Positions 26,107-34,616 of a DNA stretch of 64,000 nt are shown piece after piece. This DNA is from Streptomyces spinoverrucosus (lineage in GTDB: Bacteria > Actinomycetota > Actinomycetes > Streptomycetales > Streptomycetaceae). Location: the NCBI RefSeq assembly GCF_015712165.1, contig NZ_JADPZX010000001.1, positions 4,295,001-4,359,000 on the forward strand, written 5' to 3'. The stretch's first letter is position 1; the number at the start of each line of letters is the position of its first letter. The notes under the pieces are model-generated. The model was given only the letters and a program-made list of their open reading frames with translations. It did no database searches and was not told where the DNA came from. The position numbers and the translations under genes were made by a program.

Positions 26107-26973
26107 TCATTCCGGCCTGTGGTCCGGGCCCCCGAAGTCCGGGCTGGTGTAGTCCGGACTGGTGAAGCTCGGACGCGCGCCCGACGGGCCGTCACCGGGG
26201 CTGGTGAAGCCCGGGCGGTCGTAGCCCAGGTGCGGGATGCGACTGGTCGGGATCGTCGGGGCCGTCCGGCGCAACGGGGCCGGACCGGGGTCGGTGAGCG
26301 CCTCCCGGAGGAACGGCATGATGCCGTTCTCCAGCAGGGCCTGGCGCCAGGCTTCCCTGGCCCTGGCCACCTCGCCGCTGAGTTCGCCGTACGGTCCGGA
26401 TTCGAGCGAGGGCCGGTTGCGCAGTGCGGTGAGCAGCAGCCCGACGGCGGCGAGCAGAATCGCGACCGCGGTCACGGCGCCGAACACCCATCCGGTGGTG
26501 ACCATGGTCTGGGCGATGCCCGGCTCGGGGTCGAGCATCTTCAGGGTGTAGCCGACAAGCAGGAAGATCGCCGCGGCCGTGCCGGCCAGGACGGGTGCCA
26601 GAACCGCCATGATGGCGACGGCGCCCGCGCCGACGGTTTCGGCGGCGGCCTCTCCCATGGTGGTGGCGAGCCCCATGGCGCCCGTGCCCGGCTCGGTGGA
26701 GCCGGACTCGCGGGCGGTCGACGGGGTGGACGGCGCCGGACGGCGCAGTTCCTCGCGGACCTTCACGTAGTGCTGGTACTCGGTCGCCGCGGCCGCCGTG
26801 ATGAGTGCGGTGGCGTTGAGCGCCATGGTGCGCAGCTGTTCGGGGTTGAGCCGCTGTCCCACAGCGGCCAGTTCCGGTCGGTGGTGTGCGGAGCGCAGCG
26901 CCTCATCGAGGAGCCGCTCGTATTCCTGGCGGTCCTCGCTCAACAGGTGCTGCGGAACGCTGTTCATGTGCAT
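26107..26973 (-). CDS. Hypothetical protein with two central membrane segments
   Basis: The product is about 288 residues. An N-terminal helical region (RQEYERLLDEALRSAHHRPELAAVGQRLNPEQLRTMALNA) precedes a Pro/Ser linker. Two long hydrophobic stretches follow (AVAIMAVLAPVLAGTAAAIFLLVGYTL, WVFGAVTAVAILLAAVGLLLTAL), then a C-terminal tail rich in P-x-F-T-S-P repeats. I do not recognise the family. Starts at ATG 26973 or 26967. The tail composition suggests disorder. It is convergent with nothing; a 193-base gap separates it from the phosphatase gene upstream on the same strand. Confidence 0.75.
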   Translation of the reverse strand: MHMNSVPQHLLSEDRQEYERLLDEALRSAHHRPELAAVGQRLNPEQLRTMALNATALITAAAATEYQHYVKVREELRRPAPSTPSTARESGSTEPGTGAMGLATTMGEAAAETVGAGAVAIMAVLAPVLAGTAAAIFLLVGYTLKMLDPEPGIAQTMVTTGWVFGAVTAVAILLAAVGLLLTALRNRPSLESGPYGELSGEVARAREAWRQALLENGIMPFLREALTDPGPAPLRRTAPTIPTSRIPHLGYDRPGFTSPGDGPSGARPSFTSPDYTSPDFGGPDHRPE

Positions 26974-27166
26974 CCCCCGATGCTCCGTAGGGCTTGGGGC
27001 TCGCACGCTGACGAGCCGTCGGGCAGAAACGGAGGGGAGCCTGCTACGGATAAGGCGATGGTAGAGCGGTGACAGTGCGCCGTGACAGGGGGTTTGAAGA
27101 AATTGGCCCCTGGCCTGCGCCGTCGTGCGCCGGTCCGCCGTCGGGGTACGCCTGCCCCGGGAACGC

Positions 27167-28255
27167 TCAGATATCCAGGGGAAGTTGCTGGACCAGCAGC
27201 TTTCCGGCCATGGTCACCCCACCGTCCATCGCGATGGCGAGGCCGTCGGCGTAGACGTGCGGCCCGTCGACCACCGGTCCCGTGCTGTCCTCGCCCTCCT
27301 CGGAGCCGACCTCGCCCAGCAGGTAGGGAATCGGGCTGTGGCCGTGAACGATTCGGGTGCCGCCGTACGTATCGAGCAGTGAGCGTACGGCGTCGGCGCC
27401 GCCCTCGTCGCGGAAGGAGAAGCGCTTGGTGAACTTGCGGAACAGGTCCCAGACCTCGTCCGCGTCGTTACGGGTGAGGGCCTCGCGGACGTTGTCGTTG
27501 ACGGCCTCGATGGAGTCGCCGTAGTCGAGATAGGCGGTGGTGTCCGAGTGGACGAGCAGATGGCCGTCGATCTCGACGAGCGCGTCGAGGCGGGCCATCC
27601 ACTGCAGGTGGTGGTCCTGGAGCCGGTCCATGTCGGTTTTCTGTCCGCCGTTGAGCAACCAGGCCGCCTGGAAGGTGGCGGTGCCCGCGCCGGAGTTGAC
27701 GGGCGTGTCGCCGAACCGCTTGGCGCCGAGCAGGAGCAGTTCGTGGTTGCCCATCAGGGCCTTGCAGTAGCCGCCGGCCGCGGCAGCCTCGGCGGACAGC
27801 CGCATCACGAGGTCGATCACGCCAATGCCGTCCGGGCCGCGGTCGGTGAAGTCGCCCAGGAACCACAGCCGGGTGGTACCGGCGCACCACTGGCCGGCGG
27901 TGTCGATGAGGCCCTTCTCCCGCAGCGCCGCCACCAGCTCGTCGAGGTAGCCGTGTACGTCGCCCACGACGTACAGGGGGCCGGGACCGGTGGTGGGCTG
28001 CGGCTGCGGGGTCGGCACGGCCTGCGGGTCGACGGTCACCTGAACCGTGTCACCCCGGTTGATGACGGGCAGGTCGCGCTCCGTGGGCGTGTACTCGTCC
28101 GGGTGGTCCACCGGCTCGGCGACGGGGCTGACGACCTCGCCGGGATGCGCGCTGTGGACGTACGGACCGGTCTCGTGCACGTAAGCGGGCACCCGGAAGT
28201 CGCGCAACGTCGCCGTCCGCTCCACCTCGGGTCCCTGACCGGCCCCCTGAGTCAT
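27167..28255 (-). CDS. Metallophosphoesterase (calcineurin-like)
   Basis: This 362-residue protein has an unstructured N-terminus of about 95 residues followed by the phosphoesterase core: LYVVGDVHGYLDEL (D-x-H), LWFLGDFTDRGPDGIGVIDL (G-D-x-x-D-R-G), LMGNHELLLLG (G-N-H-E), and IVHGHSPIPYL (H-G-H). These are the metal ligands of the PPP-like phosphatases. Start chosen at ATG 28255 with GGAGGGG upstream. The family includes Ser/Thr protein phosphatases and nucleotide phosphatases; the GDFTDRG/GNHE spacing is PPP-like, but the substrate is open. Probably cytoplasmic. Confidence 0.9.
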   Translation of the reverse strand: MTQGAGQGPEVERTATLRDFRVPAYVHETGPYVHSAHPGEVVSPVAEPVDHPDEYTPTERDLPVINRGDTVQVTVDPQAVPTPQPQPTTGPGPLYVVGDVHGYLDELVAALREKGLIDTAGQWCAGTTRLWFLGDFTDRGPDGIGVIDLVMRLSAEAAAAGGYCKALMGNHELLLLGAKRFGDTPVNSGAGTATFQAAWLLNGGQKTDMDRLQDHHLQWMARLDALVEIDGHLLVHSDTTAYLDYGDSIEAVNDNVREALTRNDADEVWDLFRKFTKRFSFRDEGGADAVRSLLDTYGGTRIVHGHSPIPYLLGEVGSEEGEDSTGPVVDGPHVYADGLAIAMDGGVTMAGKLLVQQLPLDI

Positions 28256-28628
28256 CGACCCCTCCACCATCGCGCCGCATCTGCACCGCATCGGACTGCC
28301 TGGTCGCAGCGGCCCGCGGTGTCGTGGGCCCATCATAGGAATGCGGATCGCGCCGTGTGATGACCCAGGGGTGGTGAATCGGAGCGGGAGTCCGGTTCAC
28401 CGCGGCTTTCGCCCCGATTGGGCCGGGCTTTCACCGGCCCGGGGACGGTGCCGTGCCATGCCTGCGTGGTTCTTCAGCCTGAGCCTGTCCGGGGGATCAT
28501 GCGGCAGACACGGGGCTTGGCACGCCCTTCCTCAGGCTCTTCGAGCAGGGGGTGCCCCCATTGGGCGCCCAAGCCCCGCTCACCTGCGCCGATGGTCACG
28601 GCATTCGGCGTCGCGGGGCCTGGCACGC
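28256..28628. other. Gap with a long inverted repeat
   Basis: I see no gene in these 373 bases. CGGGGCTTGG at 28511-28520 pairs with CCAAGCCCCG at 28569-28578 around a 48-base loop that itself folds (GGGG/CCCC near 28548-28559). It may be a terminator for transcription from either side or a dispersed intergenic repeat. Confidence 0.5.
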
Positions 28629-29735
28629 CTAGTCGGGCGTCCGCGGTGGGCTGACCGTGGTGCGCGGGAAGCGCCGTTGTGATGACGTGCGCACGATCAG
28701 CTCGGTCGGTATGACCTGCTCGACCGGCTGGTCCGACTCGACGCTCTCGATGGCGTCGATGAGCAGCTGGACCACGGCCGTGCCGATCCGGCGCGGCTTC
28801 AGGGAGAGCGTGGTGATGGGCGGCTCGGTGTTCGCGTACACGGTGGACTCGCTGCAGCAGACCAGCAGCAGATCGTCCGGTACGCGCAGTCCGTAGCGAC
28901 GGGCGGCGGCGAGCAGGTCGGTGCCGTTCGGGTCGAACAGACCGTAGACGGCGTCCGGCCGGTCGGGCCGGGCGAGCAGTCGGTCGGCGGCGACAGCGCC
29001 CGCGCAGGGATCGTGCGCCGGGTACGCCTCGTACACCGGGTCCTGGCCGACACGTTCGCACCAGCGCAGGTACGCCGTCGTGGACAGGTGTGTGTAGGTG
29101 TCGGTCGTGGTCCCGGTCAGCAGGCCGATCCGTCGGGCGCCGGCCTCGGCGAGGTGGTCGAGGATGCCGAGCACCGCGGCCTCGTGGTCGTTGTCGACCC
29201 ACGCCGTGACCGGAAGCGAGCCGGCCGGGCGGCCGTCGGAGACGACCGGTAAACCCTGCCTGACCAGTTCGCTGACGACCGGATCCTGGTCGGAGGGGTC
29301 GATGACAACGGTGCCGTCGAGGGCGACGTTCGACCACACGTCGTGGCGGGAGGTCGCGGGCAGGATGACGAGGGCGTAGCCGCGGGCGAGCGCGGCCGAG
29401 GTGGCGGCGCGGGCCATCTCCGCGAAGTACGCGAACTCCGTGAAGGTGAAAGGTTCATCCCCGTATGTCGTCACGGTCAGACCGATCAGGCCGGACTTGC
29501 CGGTACGGAGAGTTCGGGCCGCGGCCGAGGGGCGGTACCCCAGCCGGTCGGCGACCTCGCGGACATGGCGGCGGGTGGCGTCCGGGAGCCGGCCCTTGCC
29601 GTTGAGGGCGTCGGAGACGGTCGTGATGGAGACCCCGGCGGCGGCGGCCACATCTCTGATGCCCGCCCGGCCCGGCCGACTGCCTCGACGAGAGGTTTCC
29701 GCGCGGCTCACCTGGTGCTTCCCTGCTGCTGTCAT
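28629..29735 (-). CDS. LacI-family transcriptional regulator
   Basis: The product is 368 residues. The LacI helix-turn-helix and hinge are at about 25-80: GIRDVAAAAGVSITTVSDALNGKGRLPDATRRHVREVADRLGYRPSAAARTLRTGKSGLIGL. The remainder is the periplasmic-binding-protein-like sensor domain (IDPSDQDPVVSEL...VPDDLLLVCCSESTVYANTEPPITTLSLKP). Start at ATG 29735. It is divergent from the hisC-like gene across a 441-base gap. The ligand, often a sugar, cannot be inferred. No classical CG-centred LacI palindrome was obvious in the gap. Confidence 0.92.
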   Translation of the reverse strand: MTAAGKHQVSRAETSRRGSRPGRAGIRDVAAAAGVSITTVSDALNGKGRLPDATRRHVREVADRLGYRPSAAARTLRTGKSGLIGLTVTTYGDEPFTFTEFAYFAEMARAATSAALARGYALVILPATSRHDVWSNVALDGTVVIDPSDQDPVVSELVRQGLPVVSDGRPAGSLPVTAWVDNDHEAAVLGILDHLAEAGARRIGLLTGTTTDTYTHLSTTAYLRWCERVGQDPVYEAYPAHDPCAGAVAADRLLARPDRPDAVYGLFDPNGTDLLAAARRYGLRVPDDLLLVCCSESTVYANTEPPITTLSLKPRRIGTAVVQLLIDAIESVESDQPVEQVIPTELIVRTSSQRRFPRTTVSPPRTPD

Positions 29736-30176
29736 GGCGAGCCGATAGTAGGGCTCATGCGGTGGGGTAGTGCGGACGCATATGCACCCGTTGACAGACA
29801 CGTTTCTGCAAGGTCATAAAGTATCAAATACCTTGGAAAACAAGGGAGTTGAGCCTCCCTATTGCAGTACGTGACTTGTCGGCGCGTACGGGCCTGCCAA
29901 GACCTCGATGTTTCGAAGAGGTCTCAACTCACCTGACCGGGGGATGCGCGCTACGGCGTGAGCCACCGGCGCGTAGATATATGTGTGGCGCGCCCCCCGA
30001 TTCGTACGCCTTCATGCGGTGATGCCCCTGATGCCAGTGGGACTGATGAGGTGAGGCCGCTCAGTCATACGCAGCCGCGCCTCACCCATACGCAGTCGCG
30101 CCGAATCCTCATAAGGTGAGAAGCATTGGAAGCCGGCGGCGGTCAGGGGCCGCCGGTGGTCGCGAGGAGGACTGCG
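29736..30176. other. Long gap with a promoter and small hairpins (possible RNA leader)
   Basis: TTGACA at 29791-29796, 17 bases, then TCATAA at 29814-29819 give a plus-strand promoter candidate. Downstream are two small hairpins (AGGGAG/CTCCCT at 29843-29860 and AGACCTC/GAGGTCT at 29900-29924). A 21-bp-period direct repeat (CATACGCAGCCGCGCC, then CATACGCAGTCGCGCC) is at 30066-30102. No tRNA fold or credible ORF is visible. It may be a long leader of the aminotransferase gene or a small RNA. Confidence 0.45.
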
Positions 30177-31256
30177 GTGAGTGAGACGAGCCCCAAGCTG
30201 CGCGCCGAGCTGGAGGGAATTCCCACCTACAAGCCGGGCCGGCCGGCCGCGGCCAACGGGCCGGTGGCATACAAGCTGTCCTCCAACGAGAACCCCTATC
30301 CGCCGCTGCCCGGCGTGATGGAGAGCGTGACGGCCGCCGCCTCGTCCTTCAACCGCTACCCGGACATGTTCTGTACGGACCTGGTGAACGAGCTGTCCGA
30401 CCGTTTCGGCGTCCCCGCGTCCCACCTGGCCACCGGCACCGGGTCGGTCGGTGTCGCCCAGCAGCTGGTGCAGTCCACCAGCGGGCCCGGCGACGAGGTG
30501 ATCTACGCCTGGCGCTCCTTCGAGGCGTACCCGATCATCACGCAGATCAGTGGTGCCACGTCCGTGCAGGTGCCGTTGACGCCGGGTGCCGTGCACGACC
30601 TGGACGCGATGGCGGACGCGGTCACGGACCGGACTCGGCTGATTTTCGTCTGCAACCCCAACAACCCCACCGGCACGGCCGTTCGGCGGGCCGAGCTGGA
30701 GCGCTTCCTGGACCGGGTGCCGGGTGATGTGCTGGTCGTGCTCGATGAGGCCTACCGCGAGTTCATCCGCGACCCCGAGGTGCCGGACGGCGTCGAGTTG
30801 TACCGCGAGCGGCCCAACGTCTGTGTGCTGCGGACGTTTTCCAAGGCGTACGGCCTGGCCGGTCTGCGCGTCGGGTTCGCCATCGCGCATGAGCCGGTGG
30901 CCGCCGCCCTGCGCAAGACGGCGGTGCCCTTCGGAGTGAGCCGACTGGCGCAGGATGCGGCGATCGCCTCGCTGCGTGCCGAGGACGAGTTGCTCGGCCG
31001 GGTCGGGTCACTGGTGTGTGAGCGCAACCGCGTGGTCGACGGGTTGCGCGACCAGGGCTGGACGATCCCCGAGACTCAGGCCAACTTCGTGTGGCTGCCG
31101 CTGGGTGAGCGCGCGGTCGCCTTCGCGGCGGCGTGCGAGCAGGCGGGTGTGATCGTGCGGCCGTTCCCGGGCGAGGGTGTGCGCGTGACGGTCGGGGAGG
31201 CCGAGGGGAACGACATCTTCCTGAAGGTGACGGAAGGGTTCCGGAAAGAGCTGTGA
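30177..31256 (+). CDS. hisC: Histidinol-phosphate/aromatic aminotransferase (HisC-like, class I/II)
   Basis: The product is 359 residues from the GTG at 30177 (GAGGAGG 6 bases upstream), starting [21 protein letters not shown]. It shows [34 protein letters not shown] and the Schiff-base lysine K223 in [16 protein letters not shown], all typical of HisC-type fold-I aminotransferases. It stands alone, away from other his genes. Such second copies often act on phenylalanine or other aromatic amino acids, so the gene name is tentative. PLP-dependent, cytoplasmic. Confidence 0.9.
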   Translation: MSETSPKLRAELEGIPTYKPGRPAAANGPVAYKLSSNENPYPPLPGVMESVTAAASSFNRYPDMFCTDLVNELSDRFGVPASHLATGTGSVGVAQQLVQSTSGPGDEVIYAWRSFEAYPIITQISGATSVQVPLTPGAVHDLDAMADAVTDRTRLIFVCNPNNPTGTAVRRAELERFLDRVPGDVLVVLDEAYREFIRDPEVPDGVELYRERPNVCVLRTFSKAYGLAGLRVGFAIAHEPVAAALRKTAVPFGVSRLAQDAAIASLRAEDELLGRVGSLVCERNRVVDGLRDQGWTIPETQANFVWLPLGERAVAFAAACEQAGVIVRPFPGEGVRVTVGEAEGNDIFLKVTEGFRKEL

Positions 31257-31265
31257 GTAAGGGTC

Positions 31266-31341
31266 GGGCTCTGAGGGGCGAGCTCTGAAGTGCGGGGCGA
31301 GTTCTGAGGGGTGAGCTCTGAAGTGAGGGCGAGTTCTGAGG
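31266..31341. repeat. Tandem repeat after the aminotransferase gene
   Basis: Two 30-base units with a 33-base period (from GAGCTCTGAAGTG to GCGAGTTCTGAGG at 31280-31309 and 31313-31341) follow a partial unit at 31266-31276. They occupy much of the 188-base gap to the next gene. Confidence 0.85.
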
Positions 31342-31444
31342 TAGGGCAAGGCGGCGACCGCGGCGGCGCAATCGAGGGTGCGGTCGCCCCGACCCTGGGA
31401 GAGACACCCCCATGCTCAGGCCGCCCCTGGAACCATCCCCGCGC

Positions 31445-31834
31445 TCAGCCCTCCACAACCTCCACCCGAATCGGGTCGCCGTCGTGGACGGTGGCCAGGA
31501 CGCGGGGATCGCCGTCGATACGGCCGAGGATGTTGCACGGGCTGGCGAGGCGGCACTCGTCGCCTTGCGAGATGGGCGTGGGCCCGTAGGGGAGTGCGAG
31601 GGCGTCGCCGTCGGTCCAGAAGGCCACCGTGCCGGGCTCGACGACCTGCCGAGCGTTCGTTTCACGTGAAACGGCGACGCCCGTGTCGAAGTAGACCTCC
31701 TCGCCCCAGGTGTGCGCGGCGGAGGCAAGCGGCAGTGCCTTGGTCAGGGCCTGAGTGGTCGGGGTGTCGTCGAGGGTCGCAGTGAGGTGCCCCGAGGGCC
31801 AGGAGATACGGATCTTTATCAGGTGCGTCTGCAT
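31445..31834 (-). CDS. Cyclophilin-like-fold protein (DUF3830/TM1367-like)
   Basis: This 129-residue protein starts MQTHLIKIRISWPSGHLTATLDDTPTTQALTKALPLASAAHTWGEEVYFDTGV and ends GRIDGDPRVLATVHDGDPIRVEVVEG. The pattern (W-G-E-E-V-Y-F, then PGTVAFWTDGDALALPYGPTPIS) matches the cyclophilin-like TM1367 family, whose function is unknown. A perfect parS lies in the coding sequence at 31659-31672 and is translated as part of AVSRETNAR. Start at ATG 31834; a longer frame to 31849 is possible. Confidence 0.8.
   Translation of the reverse strand: MQTHLIKIRISWPSGHLTATLDDTPTTQALTKALPLASAAHTWGEEVYFDTGVAVSRETNARQVVEPGTVAFWTDGDALALPYGPTPISQGDECRLASPCNILGRIDGDPRVLATVHDGDPIRVEVVEG
31659..31672. other. parS inside a gene
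   Basis: A perfect GTTTCACGTGAAAC within the cyclophilin-fold gene, where it encodes residues around SRET. Its full conservation in a protein-coding context implies selection on DNA as well as on protein. Confidence 0.9.
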
Positions 31835-31923
31835 GCTGGAATTCAACAATATGTTGAATGCACTGCCAAGGGGTTGACGTGACGTAGGGGGTACCCCCCT
31901 TCAGGTGTCGAGCAGCTGTGCGT

Positions 31924-31955
31924 CATAATGGCTTGTGAATGTGAACGCGTTCACA
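31924..31955 (+). promoter_or_regulatory. cydA promoter with a Rex operator
   Basis: TGTGAACGCGTTCACA at 31940-31955 matches the Streptomyces Rex site TGTGAACNNNTTCACA at all fixed positions. CATAAT at 31924-31929 is a good -10, so Rex would cover the start of transcription. Rex represses cytochrome bd genes until NADH/NAD+ rises under low oxygen. Confidence 0.9.
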
Positions 31956-32034
31956 AGCGCCTCGATTGCCTGGGATGTGAAGGGCAAAGGGGGCACGCTG
32001 CCGCACTGTCCACGGCGATGTAAGGAGAGACGAC

Positions 32035-33540
32035 GTGGAACTGGCTTTGGCACCGGAGACTCTGGCGCGATGGCAGTTCGGCATCACCACCGTCTACCAC
32101 TTCCTGTTCGTCCCCCTGACGATCTCGCTCGCCGCCCTCACAGCCGGCCTGCAGACCGCCTGGGTGCGCACCGAGAAGGAGAAGTACCTCAGGGCGACCA
32201 AGTTCTGGGGCAAGCTCTTCCTGATCAACATCGCCATGGGTGTCGTCACCGGCATCGTGCAGGAGTTCCAGTTCGGCATGAACTGGTCCGACTACTCGCG
32301 CTTCGTCGGTGACGTCTTCGGCGCGCCCCTCGCCTTCGAGGCCCTCATCGCCTTCTTCTTCGAGTCCACCTTCATCGGGCTGTGGATCTTCGGCTGGGAC
32401 AAGCTGCCGAAGAAGATCCACCTGGCCTGCATATGGATGGTCTCGATCGGCACGCTGCTCTCGGCGTACTTCATCCTCGCAGCCAACTCGTGGATGCAGC
32501 ACCCGGTCGGCTACCGGATCAACGAGGAGAAGGGCCGGGCCGAGCTCACCGACTTCTGGGCCGTACTGACCCAGAACACCACGCTCAACCAGGTCTTCCA
32601 CAGCTTCTCGGCGGCCTTCCTGACGGGCGGCGCCTTCATGGTGGGCATCGCCGCCTTCCATCTGATGCGCAAGAAGCACATCCCGGTCATGCGGACGTCC
32701 CTCCGGCTCGGCCTGGTCACCGTGGCGGTCGGCGGACTGCTCACCGCGGTCAGCGGAGACACCCTCGGCAAGGTCATGTACGAGCAGCAGCCGATGAAGA
32801 TGGCCGCTGCCGAGGCACTGTGGGACGGCGAGAAGCCGGCGCCGTTCTCCGTCTTCGCCTACGGGGACGTCGACAAGGGACACAACAAGGTCGCCCTGGA
32901 GATACCCGGACTCCTGTCCTTCCTGGCCCACAGCGACTTCGAGTCCTATGTGCCGGGCATCAACGACACCAACAAGGCCCTCCAGGAGAAGTTCGGCCCC
33001 GGTGACTACAAGCCCATCGTTCCCGTCGCCTACTGGGGCTTCCGGTGGATGATCGGCTTCGGGATGGCGTCGTTCTCCATCGGCCTGCTGGGGCTGTGGC
33101 TCACGCGGAAGAAGTTCCTGCTGCCGGCCGCGTACCGGACCGGGGAGGACGAGGTACCGCATCTGGTCCTGCTGAGGAAGCCGCTCGGGTCGCGGCTGAC
33201 CCGCCTGTACTGGCTGGTGGCGGTCTGGACGATGGCCTTCCCGCTGATCGCCAACTCCTGGGGTTGGATCTTCACCGAGATGGGCCGCCAGCCGTGGGTC
33301 GTCTACGGCCTGTTCCAGACCCGCGACGCGGTCTCCCCCGGTGTCTCCCAGGGTGAGGTCCTCACCTCGATGATCGTCTTCACCACGCTCTACGCCATCC
33401 TCGCCGTGATCGAGGTCAAGCTGCTCGTGAAGTACGTCAAGGCCGGCCCTCCCGAGCTCACCGAGGCCGACCTGAACCCGCCCACGAAGATCGGCGGCGA
33501 CGCCCGTGACGCCGACAAGCCGATGGCCTTCTCGTACTAG
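32035..33540 (+). CDS. cydA: Cytochrome bd ubiquinol/menaquinol oxidase subunit I
   Basis: This 501-residue membrane protein is the heme-bearing subunit of cytochrome bd, a high-affinity terminal oxidase. It starts at GTG 32035 after TAAGGAGAG: M-E-L-A-L-A-P-E-T-L-A-R-W-Q-F-G-I-T-T-V-Y-H-F. It has about nine helices, with NIAMGVVTGIVQEFQFGMNW, AFFFESTFIGLWIFGWD and NSWMQHPVGYRI in the first half. The Q loop after helix 6 is short, as in Gram-positive enzymes, followed by GWIFTEMGRQPWVVYGL. First gene of cydA-cydB-cydDC, with Rex control upstream. cydB follows after 20 bases. Confidence 0.97.
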   Translation: MELALAPETLARWQFGITTVYHFLFVPLTISLAALTAGLQTAWVRTEKEKYLRATKFWGKLFLINIAMGVVTGIVQEFQFGMNWSDYSRFVGDVFGAPLAFEALIAFFFESTFIGLWIFGWDKLPKKIHLACIWMVSIGTLLSAYFILAANSWMQHPVGYRINEEKGRAELTDFWAVLTQNTTLNQVFHSFSAAFLTGGAFMVGIAAFHLMRKKHIPVMRTSLRLGLVTVAVGGLLTAVSGDTLGKVMYEQQPMKMAAAEALWDGEKPAPFSVFAYGDVDKGHNKVALEIPGLLSFLAHSDFESYVPGINDTNKALQEKFGPGDYKPIVPVAYWGFRWMIGFGMASFSIGLLGLWLTRKKFLLPAAYRTGEDEVPHLVLLRKPLGSRLTRLYWLVAVWTMAFPLIANSWGWIFTEMGRQPWVVYGLFQTRDAVSPGVSQGEVLTSMIVFTTLYAILAVIEVKLLVKYVKAGPPELTEADLNPPTKIGGDARDADKPMAFSY

Positions 33541-33560
33541 GCCGAGGGAGCTGCACAGTC

Positions 33561-34565
33561 ATGGAACTGCACGACGTCTGGTTCGTCCTGATCGCCGTCC
33601 TGTGGATCGGCTACTTCTTCCTGGAGGGCTTCGACTTCGGGGTCGGTGTCCTCACCAAGCTGCTGGCCCGCAACCGGCCGGAGAAGCGGGTACTGATCAA
33701 CACGATCGGCCCGGTGTGGGACGGCAACGAGGTGTGGCTGCTGTCGGCCGGTGGCGCCACGTTCGCCGCCTTCCCCGAGTGGTACGCGACCCTCTTCTCG
33801 GGTTTCTACCTGCCGCTGCTGCTCATCCTGGTCTGCCTGATCGTCCGGGGCGTCGCGTTCGAGTACCGGGCCAAGCGGCCCGAGGAGAACTGGCAGCGCA
33901 ACTGGGAGCACGCGATCTTCTGGTGCTCGCTGATCCCGGCGTTCCTGTGGGGCGTGGCCTTCGGCAACATCGTCGGCGGCGTGAAGATCGACCGTGACTT
34001 CGAGTACGTCGGCAACCTGTGGGACCTGCTCAACCCGTACGCGCTGCTCGGCGGTCTGGTGACGCTGACCCTGTTCACCTTCCACGGCGCGGTGTTCACG
34101 GCCCTCAAGACGGTCGGGGACATCCGGGAAAGGGCCCGCAGGCTGGCCTTCCGGGTCGGCCTTGTCACGGCCGCGCTGGCGGTGCTCTTCCTGCTGTGGA
34201 CGCAGATCCAGAGTGGGAACGGCAAGAGCCTGGTCGCCATGGTGGTGGCGGTGGCCGCGCTGGTCGTGGCGCTCCTGGCGAACCAAGCCGGGCGCGAGGG
34301 CTGGTCGTTCGCGCTCTCCGGCGTCACCATCGTCGCCGCCGTCGCGATGCTCTTCCTGTCGCTGTTCCCGAACGTCATGCCGTCCTCGCTCAATGACGGC
34401 TGGAGCCTGACGGTCACCAACGCCTCGTCGAGCCCGTACACCCTGAAGATCATGACCTGGTGCGCGGCGATCGCCACACCGATCGTCCTGCTCTACCAGT
34501 CGTGGACGTACTGGGTGTTCCGCAAGCGGATCGGTACCCAGCACATCGCCGAACCCGCACATTGA
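33561..34565 (+). CDS. cydB: Cytochrome bd oxidase subunit II
   Basis: The product is 334 residues with about eight membrane helices, beginning MELHDVWFVLIAVLWIGYFFLEGFDFGVGVLTKLLARNRPEKRVLINTIGPVWDGNEVWLLSAGGATFAAFPEWYATLFSG, the CydB signature. CydB pairs with CydA and stabilises the hemes. Length is normal. The gene is 20 bases after cydA and 51 bases before the fused cydDC; two parS sites lie in and at the end of that gap. Confidence 0.97.
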   Translation: MELHDVWFVLIAVLWIGYFFLEGFDFGVGVLTKLLARNRPEKRVLINTIGPVWDGNEVWLLSAGGATFAAFPEWYATLFSGFYLPLLLILVCLIVRGVAFEYRAKRPEENWQRNWEHAIFWCSLIPAFLWGVAFGNIVGGVKIDRDFEYVGNLWDLLNPYALLGGLVTLTLFTFHGAVFTALKTVGDIRERARRLAFRVGLVTAALAVLFLLWTQIQSGNGKSLVAMVVAVAALVVALLANQAGREGWSFALSGVTIVAAVAMLFLSLFPNVMPSSLNDGWSLTVTNASSSPYTLKIMTWCAAIATPIVLLYQSWTYWVFRKRIGTQHIAEPAH

Positions 34566-34573
34566 GTCCGGCC

Positions 34574-34601
34574 GGGGTGTGTTTCACGTGAAACACACCC
34601 C
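34574..34601. other. parS in a 28-bp palindrome between cydB and cydDC
   Basis: Core GTTTCACGTGAAAC at 34581-34594, extended by GGGGTGT/ACACCCC. Only 24 bases separate its core from the next parS core. Confidence 0.9.
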
Positions 34602-34616
34602 ACGTGACTGAAGGGC

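Noticed and set aside
29820..30000. Possible tRNA in the LacI-hisC gap
   Set aside because: The hairpins there do not arrange into a tRNA and no CCA-adjacent acceptor pair is visible.
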